Source: Bacteroidota bacterium (GTDB lineage Bacteria; Bacteroidota; Bacteroidia; Chitinophagales; Chitinophagaceae). Taken from it: a stretch of 5,389 nucleotides of DNA. The DNA lies in assembly GCA_023396345.1 (NCBI GenBank), contig JAEWWO010000073.1, positions 1 through 5,389 on the forward strand, in the 5' to 3' direction. How positions within the stretch are numbered: the first letter of the stretch is position 1; each line of letters begins with the position of its first letter. Positions 1 through 5,136 of the stretch are shown here, one piece after another. The translations under genes and the position numbers were made by a program. The notes under the pieces were generated by a model. The model was given only the letters and a program-made list of their open reading frames with translations. It was not told the DNA's origin and did no database searches.

Positions 1-501
1 GTTTTCAGAGCTTCTGTAAAACTGGGTTATATCACCAATTATAACGCTAATATGCCGGTTTCTCCATTTGAACGCTTCCAGCTGGGAGATGCGGGTATGA
101 GTAATACCTATCAATTCTTCGGATACGATATCATATCGCACAGAGGTTATCCGGTTTACGAATCTTCTAATCCGCGCTTTAACCCCGACCAGAATATGGC
201 AAATCAGTACTTTACTATATTTAATAAATATACGGCAGAGCTTCGTTATCCTTTAACTCTGGCTCAAAGCAGTACTATCTATGGTCTGGCATTTTTTGAA
301 GCTGCCAACGGATGGTACAATTTCCAGGAATATAATCCGTTTAAATTACGTAGAGCTGTAGGTTTGGGTGCCAGATTCTTCCTGCCTATGTTTGGCTTGC
401 TCGGATTTGACTATGGTATTGGTTTAGACAGAATTACTCCGGGCGGTGGCTTAAAAGGTGCAGGCAGATTCACCTTTATGATGGGTATGCAGCCTGATTA
501 A
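1..501 (+). CDS. bamA: BamA, outer-membrane assembly factor, C-terminal barrel part (5' end outside window)
   Basis: This is the last 166 residues of an Omp85-family protein. The reading frame is open from base 1 and the first ATG, at 52, is internal. BamA is the outer-membrane barrel that inserts and folds other beta-barrel proteins. In the visible part, an SPFERF...LGDAGMS segment (residues 21-34) is followed by an RGY motif (48-50), matching the conserved R-G-F/Y of the loop that folds back into the barrel. Next come ELRYPLTL, an IYGLAFFEAANGW strand pair, and GLGARFFLPMFGLLGFDYG, which is strongly characteristic of Bacteroidota BamA. The protein ends FTFMMGMQPD, so the usual terminal aromatic residue of the beta-signal is absent. 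An ompH/skp gene follows after 22 nt, the standard partner arrangement. A related Omp85 protein such as TamA is less likely given the LPMFGLLG block and the skp neighbours. Confidence 0.93.
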   Translation, partial: VFRASVKLGYITNYNANMPVSPFERFQLGDAGMSNTYQFFGYDIISHRGYPVYESSNPRFNPDQNMANQYFTIFNKYTAELRYPLTLAQSSTIYGLAFFEAANGWYNFQEYNPFKLRRAVGLGARFFLPMFGLLGFDYGIGLDRITPGGGLKGAGRFTFMMGMQPD

Positions 502-523
502 TTTTAATAAAATCCTGTTTACA

Positions 524-1042
524 TTGCCTCATTTAAAGAAACTTTTTCTGCTATTTTTCTTATCCGTAATTGCGATTGCGGGCTACAGCCAGCGCTATGC
601 CGTAATAGATGTAAAATATATTCTCAGCAGAATGCCTGAATATCTGGAAGCCAATTACGCGCTTGACAGTATTGCTAAAAACTGGCAGAAAGAAATAGAT
701 GAAAAACAATTATTTCTCGACTCTCTAAGACGAGATTTTGAAGCAGAACAATTTATGCTTACCGATGAACTGAAAGAGAAAAGAGCCTTACAGGTAAATA
801 ATTATACGCTGGAGCTAAGAGATCTTCAAAAAAAATATTTTGGTTTTGAGGGCGATCTCTTTAAACAAAAGGCTAATTTGATGCGTCCAATACAAGATAA
901 ATTGTTTAATACTGTGCAAACACTCGCAGTATCAAGAGGTTGGGATATAGTGTGGGATAAAAGTGAAGGCACGGCTGTATTTTATACCGATCCCAAATTA
1001 AACAAAAGCGAGGAAGTATTAATGGCAATGGGTATTAAATAA
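524..1042 (+). CDS. OmpH/Skp-family periplasmic chaperone, first copy (TTG start)
   Basis: This 172-residue protein has the layout of Skp/OmpH, a periplasmic chaperone that holds unfolded outer-membrane proteins on their way to BamA. Residues 1-22 form a signal peptide: KK, a hydrophobic core LFLLFFLSVIAIAG, and a likely cut after GYS before QRYAVIDV. The mature N-terminus YAVIDVKYILSRMPEY is the typical first beta-strand plus helix. Residues about 42-125 are highly charged helix expected to form the coiled-coil tentacle. The C-terminal DIVWDKSEG...VFYTDPKLNKSEEVLMAMGIK matches the family's closing strand and the 'Y.DP.lD.T..V...LGI' pattern. I chose TTG at 524 because the first in-frame Met is residue 37, beyond the signal peptide; no Shine-Dalgarno sequence is visible. 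It probably shares a transcript with bamA, 22 nt upstream. The fold assignment is strong; which Omp clients it serves is unknown. Confidence 0.9.
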   Translation: MPHLKKLFLLFFLSVIAIAGYSQRYAVIDVKYILSRMPEYLEANYALDSIAKNWQKEIDEKQLFLDSLRRDFEAEQFMLTDELKEKRALQVNNYTLELRDLQKKYFGFEGDLFKQKANLMRPIQDKLFNTVQTLAVSRGWDIVWDKSEGTAVFYTDPKLNKSEEVLMAMGIK

Positions 1043-1043
1043 T

Positions 1044-1076
1044 TTAGGTAAATAGGATAAAATCCGCCATATTTGC
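1044..1076 (+). promoter_or_regulatory. possible promoter for the second ompH gene
   Basis: CATATTTGC at 1068-1076 matches the Bacteroidota -7 consensus TAnnTTTG at all but its first base. A weak TTAG lies about 21 nt upstream at 1044-1047, where the -33 TTTG element would be expected. It would give an AT-rich 5' leader of roughly 110 nt before the ATG at 1193. The 150-nt gap from the previous gene makes a separate promoter reasonable, but the match is imperfect and the region is AT-rich, so chance similarity is possible. Confidence 0.3.
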
Positions 1077-1192
1077 AAAAATTATAGATTAAATATTAAA
1101 ATAAATCTTCAAAAACAACAAATGAGTTCTTACTATTTATTATTTTAAAAGTGTGGATTCCATTTGAAATTAAAAAAAGAAAATATAAGCAA

Positions 1193-1744
1193 ATGAAAAA
1201 ATTAGTGTTTACGTTGGCTGCTGCTTTTGGAATGATGGCAATGACCACTCAAGTGCAGGCACAAAAAATTGGTGTTTTCAGCTCAGAAGAAGTAATTCAA
1301 GCTCTGCCGGAACATCAGCAAGTTCAACAACAATTAGAAGTTTACCAAAGAGATTCTTTAGGAAAAGCTTATGACGAATTGCAGCTAAAGTATGAGCAGG
1401 CTCAACAAACTTACAGACAAGACTCTATTGCTAAAAAACCAAAAGCTATTCTGGATTTAGATGATAAAAATAGAAGAGAACTGGCAACTCAATTACTCTA
1501 CTGGCAGCAAATAGCTCAGCAAAATAGCCAAATGAAGTACATGCAACTTTCAGAACCTTTAGCTGAAAAAGTACAAAAAGCTTTATTGAAAGTACAGAAA
1601 GCACAGGGAGTAACTATTGTTTTCCGTCCGGAAGTTTTTGACCAACTAGCCGATCAAACAGGCTTGGTAAATCTTATTATCCCTGTTGCAAAAGAACTGG
1701 GTATTAAAGTAGACGAACCAGCAGCAACTCCGGCAGGTAATTAA
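1193..1744 (+). CDS. OmpH/Skp-family periplasmic chaperone, second copy
   Basis: This is a 183-residue secreted protein of the Skp/OmpH type. The start is the ATG at 1193, giving a clean signal peptide (MKK, then VFTLAAAFGMMAM, with a likely cut after VQA at residue 23). A GTG at 1151 would add 14 charged residues before the signal peptide and is rejected. The mature protein opens KIGVFSSEEVIQALPEH, the typical Skp start, continues with a long glutamine- and lysine-rich helical stretch (about 40-135) expected to be coiled coil, and closes with GVTIVFRPEVFDQL...LIIPVAKELGIKVDE. The C-terminal tail is short and Ala/Pro-rich. It is a diverged paralogue of the upstream ompH: about the same size and order of elements, but much richer in Gln and without the YTDP motif. 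It ends just before a strong terminator, so it is the last gene of the bamA cluster. A role in outer-membrane protein transport is inferred from family and neighbours. Confidence 0.9.
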   Translation: MKKLVFTLAAAFGMMAMTTQVQAQKIGVFSSEEVIQALPEHQQVQQQLEVYQRDSLGKAYDELQLKYEQAQQTYRQDSIAKKPKAILDLDDKNRRELATQLLYWQQIAQQNSQMKYMQLSEPLAEKVQKALLKVQKAQGVTIVFRPEVFDQLADQTGLVNLIIPVAKELGIKVDEPAATPAGN

Positions 1745-1766
1745 TCCTTAGGTAAAATTATAAGAG

Positions 1767-1809
1767 ACATAAATAAAGGCGGTGAAAATTTCACCGCCTT
1801 TATTTATGT
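1767..1809. terminator. bidirectional intrinsic terminator between convergent genes
   Basis: A perfect 21-bp inverted repeat (arms 1767-1787 and 1789-1809) is centred on base 1788. Its core is GGCGGTGAAA / TTTCACCGCC, flanked by AAATAAA on the left and TTTATTT on the right. Read from either strand it gives a GC-rich hairpin followed by a T-rich run. It lies 22 nt after the second ompH stop and 14 nt beyond the rhodanese stop on the other strand, so it can end both transcripts. Confidence 0.92.
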
Positions 1810-1823
1810 GTATATTACTCTTT

Positions 1824-2120
1824 TTATTTATTCCATTCCAGCATACCGCCTGTAAGATTTTTTACATCAGTAAATCCTTGTTGTTCTAAAAACATGCAGG
1901 CATAGGCACTTCTGTTTCCGCTTCTGCAATACACTATCACCTCTTCATCTTTCCAATCTTCAACAGAAGAGATTTCCATATTTCTGATATCTCCCAAAGG
2001 CAAATGTCTGCCGCCAATATTAGCTTCTGCTCTTTCATCCGTTTCTCTTACATCTAAAAGATGAAGTTCTTCTCCATTATTCAATCTGTCTTTAACTTCC
2101 TGTGTGGTAATTTGTTGCAT
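1824..2120 (-). CDS. single-domain rhodanese (sulfurtransferase-like) protein
   Basis: This 98-residue protein is one complete rhodanese domain, without a signal peptide or extra domains, so it should be cytoplasmic. The landmarks are LLDVRE at 21-26 (the CH2A-type strand), HLPLGDI at 39-45, VYCRSGNRS at 63-71 with the catalytic cysteine C65 and six-residue active-site loop CRSGNR, and NLTGGMLEW at 88-96, the usual closing motif. Rhodaneses of this class (GlpE/PspE-like) carry a persulfide on the active-site cysteine and pass sulfur to cyanide in vitro or to thiol acceptors in the cell; the natural acceptor cannot be read from sequence. The ATG at 2120 is the obvious start. It lies 17 nt downstream of the PASTA gene and is the last gene of the ddl operon, ending at the shared terminator. 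Nothing visible ties it to cell-wall synthesis beyond co-transcription. Confidence 0.93.
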   Translation of the reverse strand: MQQITTQEVKDRLNNGEELHLLDVRETDERAEANIGGRHLPLGDIRNMEISSVEDWKDEEVIVYCRSGNRSAYACMFLEQQGFTDVKNLTGGMLEWNK

Positions 2121-2137
2121 AATATTTATATGGTTAA

Positions 2138-2989
2138 TTAATTTTGTTGTTCCTCAGGGATTTCGGGAATATCATGAATGATATTATCTACAGAGGGAGC
2201 AGATGCCGGTTTCAGCCACATATTAATCGGATAGCCATATTTTACACGTGTATAGCGTGTTCCTTTTTTAATTTCGTCTCTCATCTGTCGCTCAGGATCC
2301 TGACGGTAAACCACGCCTGCTAAAGTATCTGTTAATCCCGGGTCTAAATACACATCTCCCACTTTTAAATTCATGGATAGGAGATATTGTTTAGCCTCAG
2401 CAAATGTCATTCCTTCCAGATTCGGCACCTGCATGGTTGGGCTTCCTTTACCATCGCCCAATGAAAGATGAATAACAGTACCCTGAGGCACTCTGCTACC
2501 CGGACGAACTTCTGTAAGACTGTCTAAACGTTGTTCTTTAACCACATCTTTTCCCAAATCGGGTATATATCTTACTGAACCTTCTTTTAATCCGAAACTT
2601 CTAAGCAGAAACTGAGCACTTGTGTGTGAAAAGCCACGCAAATCGGGCATTTCTACCATCGGCGCTTTTGCTCTGTTGATAGTAAGGTATACCATTCTTC
2701 CGGGCTTTACCCCTTTAATTTGTGAAGAAGGTGTTTGAGCTATTACAGACAAGGGTGGTAAACTATCGTAATAAACAGAATCCTGTACAAATGCCTGTAG
2801 ACCTGCACTCTCCAATACCTGAATAGCTTTATCGAATTTCATACCCGACACATCAGGCACTTTTATTTCCTGACCATGTTTGGTTAACTGGTCCAGAGAG
2901 AAAAATGCAATCATTACAGCAACAACAGCTACTACAATAGCTATTGTAAGATTAAAAAAGAACGATTTTCTTGTTATAAAATTTGACAC
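2138..2989 (-). CDS. membrane-anchored protein with three PASTA domains, no kinase or PBP domain
   Basis: The protein has 283 residues. A short basic N-terminus (to about residue 8) is followed by one transmembrane segment (about 10-32, rich in Val/Ala/Ile/Phe), putting the rest in the periplasm. Three PASTA domains follow at about 42-106 (starting IKVPDVSGMKFDKAIQVLE), 112-178 (VEMPDLRGFSHTSAQFLL) and 186-252 (MQVPNLEGMTFAEAKQYL). Each shows the 'vPdl.G....A...L...gL' opening and a closing 'G..v.l....' strand. The tail (253-283) is Pro/Glu-rich and probably disordered. PASTA domains are known in penicillin-binding proteins and Ser/Thr kinases, where some bind peptidoglycan fragments; here no catalytic domain is attached. 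The start is a GTG at 2989: an in-frame TAA lies 18 bases upstream, and the next Met (residue 26) is inside the membrane helix. It begins 19 nt after ddl, which supports a cell-wall-linked role. That role is inference. Confidence 0.9.
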   Translation of the reverse strand: MSNFITRKSFFFNLTIAIVVAVVAVMIAFFSLDQLTKHGQEIKVPDVSGMKFDKAIQVLESAGLQAFVQDSVYYDSLPPLSVIAQTPSSQIKGVKPGRMVYLTINRAKAPMVEMPDLRGFSHTSAQFLLRSFGLKEGSVRYIPDLGKDVVKEQRLDSLTEVRPGSRVPQGTVIHLSLGDGKGSPTMQVPNLEGMTFAEAKQYLLSMNLKVGDVYLDPGLTDTLAGVVYRQDPERQMRDEIKKGTRYTRVKYGYPINMWLKPASAPSVDNIIHDIPEIPEEQQN

Positions 2990-3008
2990 TTTACTAATTA
3001 TAAATTAA

Positions 3009-4010
3009 TTACTTTTTTGAAACGATAGCTTCATTCAAAAATTCAGTATATACTGCTCCTAGATCTTTACCTGCTGCACGCATTTGCTGCGGAATAAAGC
3101 TCGCATCTGTTTGTCCGGGAATGGTGTTTATCTCCAGCATATAAGGTATTTTCTTATCTGTATCATAAATAAAATCTATGCGCACGATACCCTTACAATT
3201 CAAAGAATCATACAATATTTCGGCAGCTGAATTAATTTTTGATTTTATTTCGTCATCTACATCAGCAGGAGTTATCTCCGTAGTTTTCCCACTGTATTTT
3301 GCTTCAAAATCAAAAAATTCATGGTCTGCATTTGTATTCATTACTACTTCAGACATAGGAAGCACAACAGTTTCGCCATGTAATTTATATACACCCACAG
3401 TAAGTTCTCTGCCTTTAATGAATTCTTCAACCAATACTTGTTTATCTGCTTCAAAAGCTTTATCTATAGCCTCTTTCAACAATGCTTCATCATACTTTAC
3501 TACCTTAGATGTAGCTACACTTGATCCACCGTTATTAGGTTTTACAAATACCGGAAAGTTTAAATTTTTAATTTTATCGAAATGATAATCTGTTCCTTTA
3601 ATTACTAATACAGAATTGGCAACAGTGATACCATTAATAGATGCTAACGCTACTGTAAATCTTTTATTGAAAGTAATAGCACCAATTGCTGCATCACAGG
3701 ATGTATAGGGTAACCCTATTAAATCAAAGTAACCGGGCAATTTTCCATCTTCACCGGGAGCGCCGTGAATGCACATAAGTGCAGCATCGAAGTTTATTTT
3801 TTCTCCGTTTAGCTGAATAGAAAAATCATTTTTATCTACCTGTTTTCTTTCTTCGCCTTCTGTATACATCCATCCTTCATCACAAATATCAATTACGTGT
3901 ACGTCAAACTTTTCTTTATCAATCAAACTTTCTATATTCTTAGCGCTTTTATAACTTACAACAGCTTCACCGCTAAAACCTCCGGTAACCAATGCTACTT
4001 TTTTCTTCAT
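3009..4010 (-). CDS. ddl: D-alanine--D-alanine ligase
   Basis: This 333-residue ATP-grasp enzyme joins two D-alanines using ATP in the cytoplasm, making the dipeptide that ends the peptidoglycan precursor stem. N-terminal GGFSGEAVVSYKS (10-22) carries E15, matching catalytic E15 of E. coli DdlB. HGAPGEDG is at 82-89 and PYTSCDAAIGAITFNK at 101-116. The ATP-binding segment VKPNNGGSSV (156-165) has K157 and S163 (S150 in DdlB), and VEEFIKGRELTVG is at 194-206. DFEAKY ends at Y239, equivalent to Y216 of DdlB, which favours D-Ala-D-Ala over the D-lactate-type ligases. VRIDF (276-280) holds R277 and D279, and EINTIPG (293-299) the metal-binding E293 and N295. One oddity is LPG at 91-93, where the family normally has LQG. 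The ATG at 4010 is the first gene of the leftward operon, and a possible promoter lies just upstream. Length and motifs are those of an intact enzyme. Confidence 0.97.
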   Translation of the reverse strand: MKKKVALVTGGFSGEAVVSYKSAKNIESLIDKEKFDVHVIDICDEGWMYTEGEERKQVDKNDFSIQLNGEKINFDAALMCIHGAPGEDGKLPGYFDLIGLPYTSCDAAIGAITFNKRFTVALASINGITVANSVLVIKGTDYHFDKIKNLNFPVFVKPNNGGSSVATSKVVKYDEALLKEAIDKAFEADKQVLVEEFIKGRELTVGVYKLHGETVVLPMSEVVMNTNADHEFFDFEAKYSGKTTEITPADVDDEIKSKINSAAEILYDSLNCKGIVRIDFIYDTDKKIPYMLEINTIPGQTDASFIPQQMRAAGKDLGAVYTEFLNEAIVSKK

Positions 4011-4046
4011 CAGAAATTTTATATTAGTATTTTATAATAATTAATG

Positions 4047-4072
4047 CAAAATAAATAAAAATATTGAAGCAA
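4047..4072 (-). promoter_or_regulatory. possible promoter of the ddl - PASTA - rhodanese operon
   Basis: On the minus strand TTATTTTG (4054-4047) differs from the Bacteroidota -7 consensus TAnnTTTG only at the second base and is followed by C, as is common. A TTG (4072-4070) lies 15 nt further upstream, a little closer than the usual -33 spacing. The -7 box is 36 nt before the ddl ATG, a normal leader length. No other candidate stands out between ddl and the repeat arrays. The assignment rests on consensus matching in very AT-rich DNA and is tentative. Confidence 0.35.
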
Positions 4073-4084
4073 GACTAATTCTTT

Positions 4085-4154
4085 TTAATGAACAAGGAAC
4101 AATTAACAAGGAACAAATATTAATTATAAATTATGAATGATGAATGATGAACTT
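4085..4154. repeat. degenerate tandem array with a 7-nt period, about 10 units
   Basis: Cut into heptamers from 4085, the sequence reads ttaatga, acaagga, acaatta, acaagga, acaaata, ttaatta, taaatta, tgaatga, tgaatga, tgaactt. Positions 3 and 4 of the unit are AA in all ten, and position 7 is A in nine. A 12-base AACAAGGAACAA is repeated exactly at 4091-4102 and 4105-4116, and TGAATGA is doubled at 4134-4147. The array is non-coding and lies between the acyltransferase stop and the ddl promoter. From memory, similar aattaacaatt-type heptamer strings occur in intergenic DNA of other Bacteroidota; I know of no established function. Confidence 0.75.
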
Positions 4155-4161
4155 CAGTTTC

Positions 4162-4210
4162 AAATTAACAAATCAACATCTACACAAATACACATTTAAA
4201 CAAACTGCAC
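4162..4210. repeat. degenerate tandem array with an 8-nt period, five units plus a partial sixth
   Basis: Octamers from 4162 read aaattaac, aaatcaac, atctacac, aaatacac, atttaaac, then aaactgcac with one extra base. Among the five full units, position 1 is A, position 6 is A and position 8 is C in all; position 4 is T in four. The array begins 7 nt after the 7-nt array ends and stops about 10 nt before the acyltransferase stop codon. On the acyltransferase coding strand the unit reads roughly GTTnATTT, so the array would be transcribed in the 3' untranslated region of that gene. Its function is unknown. Confidence 0.6.
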
Positions 4211-4219
4211 ATCCCTATC

Positions 4220-5122
4220 TTATTCAATCAGATTCTTTTTAAACTGCTCTTTGTACTCATGTTTGAATCTTTTGTGACTCCACAGATAATTGGCAGGATC
4301 GTCCTTAATATTTTCTTCCAGCAAAGAGACTATTTGTTTTGTAATCTGACCTCTTTTTGTATTAGCAGCTTCATTGGTCAACAATATCAGTTCGTTTCTG
4401 TAATACCCTCTCTTCGTTCTAAATACTTTACTAAATACAACTGTATTATTATTAATTATTGCAGTTTTTTCCGGTCCTTTCACAAAAGGTACTAAATACC
4501 CGAAGAACGTAGTCCAAAAGGATCTGGTTACTGAATCATAAGACGGATTCTGATCAGCCAATAAAACCAGGGAATGCCTCGTATTTACGTATTTTCTTAT
4601 GTGTATACTGAATTCGGATGACGCTATCATTTTTGTATTAAAACCCTCTCTTATTTTAATCATTATTTTTTCAAAAAATGTATTCTTTACTTTCTTATAA
4701 ACAATGAGTTGTTCAAAAGGATTTTTTAAAGCAATGGCAGGATTTGCCATTTCCCAGTTAAAAAAATGTCCCAGCACTAAGGATACATTATTATTTTCTT
4801 CTTTGTATAATTTGTGAAGTAAGGCAGAATCAGTTACGAATCTCTTGTTGAGCTCCGATTTTGAAATAGAAAGCAACTTGATTGTTTCTAAAAAATTATC
4901 GCAAAATCTTTGATAAAAATCTCTTTTAATTTTATTGATTTCTTTTTCGGAATAATGCGGAAATGCTTTTTTAAGATTTCCCCTAATTACATCACTTCTG
5001 TAATGAAAAACTTTATCCATACAAAAAGCTACTACATCGCTTATGATGTACATAAACCAAAATGGTATCAATGAAAATAAATAAAGTATACCATAACCTA
5101 TATGGAATAAAAATTTCTGCAT
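4220..5122 (-). CDS. LpxL/HtrB-family acyltransferase (lipid A or other lysolipid acylation)
   Basis: This 300-residue member of the bacterial lauroyl/myristoyl acyltransferase family (LPLAT superfamily) works at the inner face of the cytoplasmic membrane. An N-terminal hydrophobic segment (about 5-32) anchors it. RGNLKKAFPHYSEKE (47-61) is the family's 'NL..afP..s..e' signature. LVLGHFFNWEMA (115-126) holds the catalytic HX4E pair H119/E124. DQNP is at 190-193, TTFFGYLVPFVKGPEKTA at 204-221 corresponds to the 'FFG......gp..LA' substrate block, and NYLWSHKRFK at 278-287 is the typical C-terminal motif. The basic tail is common. In E. coli, relatives add secondary acyl chains to lipid A; in Bacteroidota related proteins may act on lipid A or on amino-lipids, and the substrate cannot be fixed here. 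The ATG at 5122 lies 14 nt after the nadB stop, so the two are probably co-transcribed. No GC-rich terminator follows its stop; the repeat arrays do. Confidence 0.9.
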   Translation of the reverse strand: MQKFLFHIGYGILYLFSLIPFWFMYIISDVVAFCMDKVFHYRSDVIRGNLKKAFPHYSEKEINKIKRDFYQRFCDNFLETIKLLSISKSELNKRFVTDSALLHKLYKEENNNVSLVLGHFFNWEMANPAIALKNPFEQLIVYKKVKNTFFEKIMIKIREGFNTKMIASSEFSIHIRKYVNTRHSLVLLADQNPSYDSVTRSFWTTFFGYLVPFVKGPEKTAIINNNTVVFSKVFRTKRGYYRNELILLTNEAANTKRGQITKQIVSLLEENIKDDPANYLWSHKRFKHEYKEQFKKNLIE

Positions 5123-5136
5123 TATTCAATAAAATA

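Noticed and set aside
1151..1192. GTG at 1151 as start of the second ompH
   Set aside because: It would put 14 charged residues ahead of a complete signal peptide that begins at the ATG at 1193.
3178..3585. 135-codon plus-strand open frame inside ddl
   Set aside because: It lies antisense to well-supported ddl coding sequence and its translation shows no recognisable family or organised feature.
4085..4210. CRISPR array
   Set aside because: The repeat units are only 7 or 8 nt, have no spacers between them, and no cas genes are present.
4085..4210. Insertion-sequence remnant or attachment site
   Set aside because: No transposase fragment, terminal inverted repeats or target duplication is visible; the structure is explained by short tandem periodicity.
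4011..4219. Small protein or structured RNA in the ddl-acyltransferase gap
   Set aside because: No open frame with a plausible start and length is seen, and there is no GC-containing stem beyond short AT-only pairings.
4259..4495. 78-codon plus-strand open frame inside the acyltransferase gene
   Set aside because: It is antisense to a gene with clear family motifs; the translation is low-complexity Phe/Ile/Ser.
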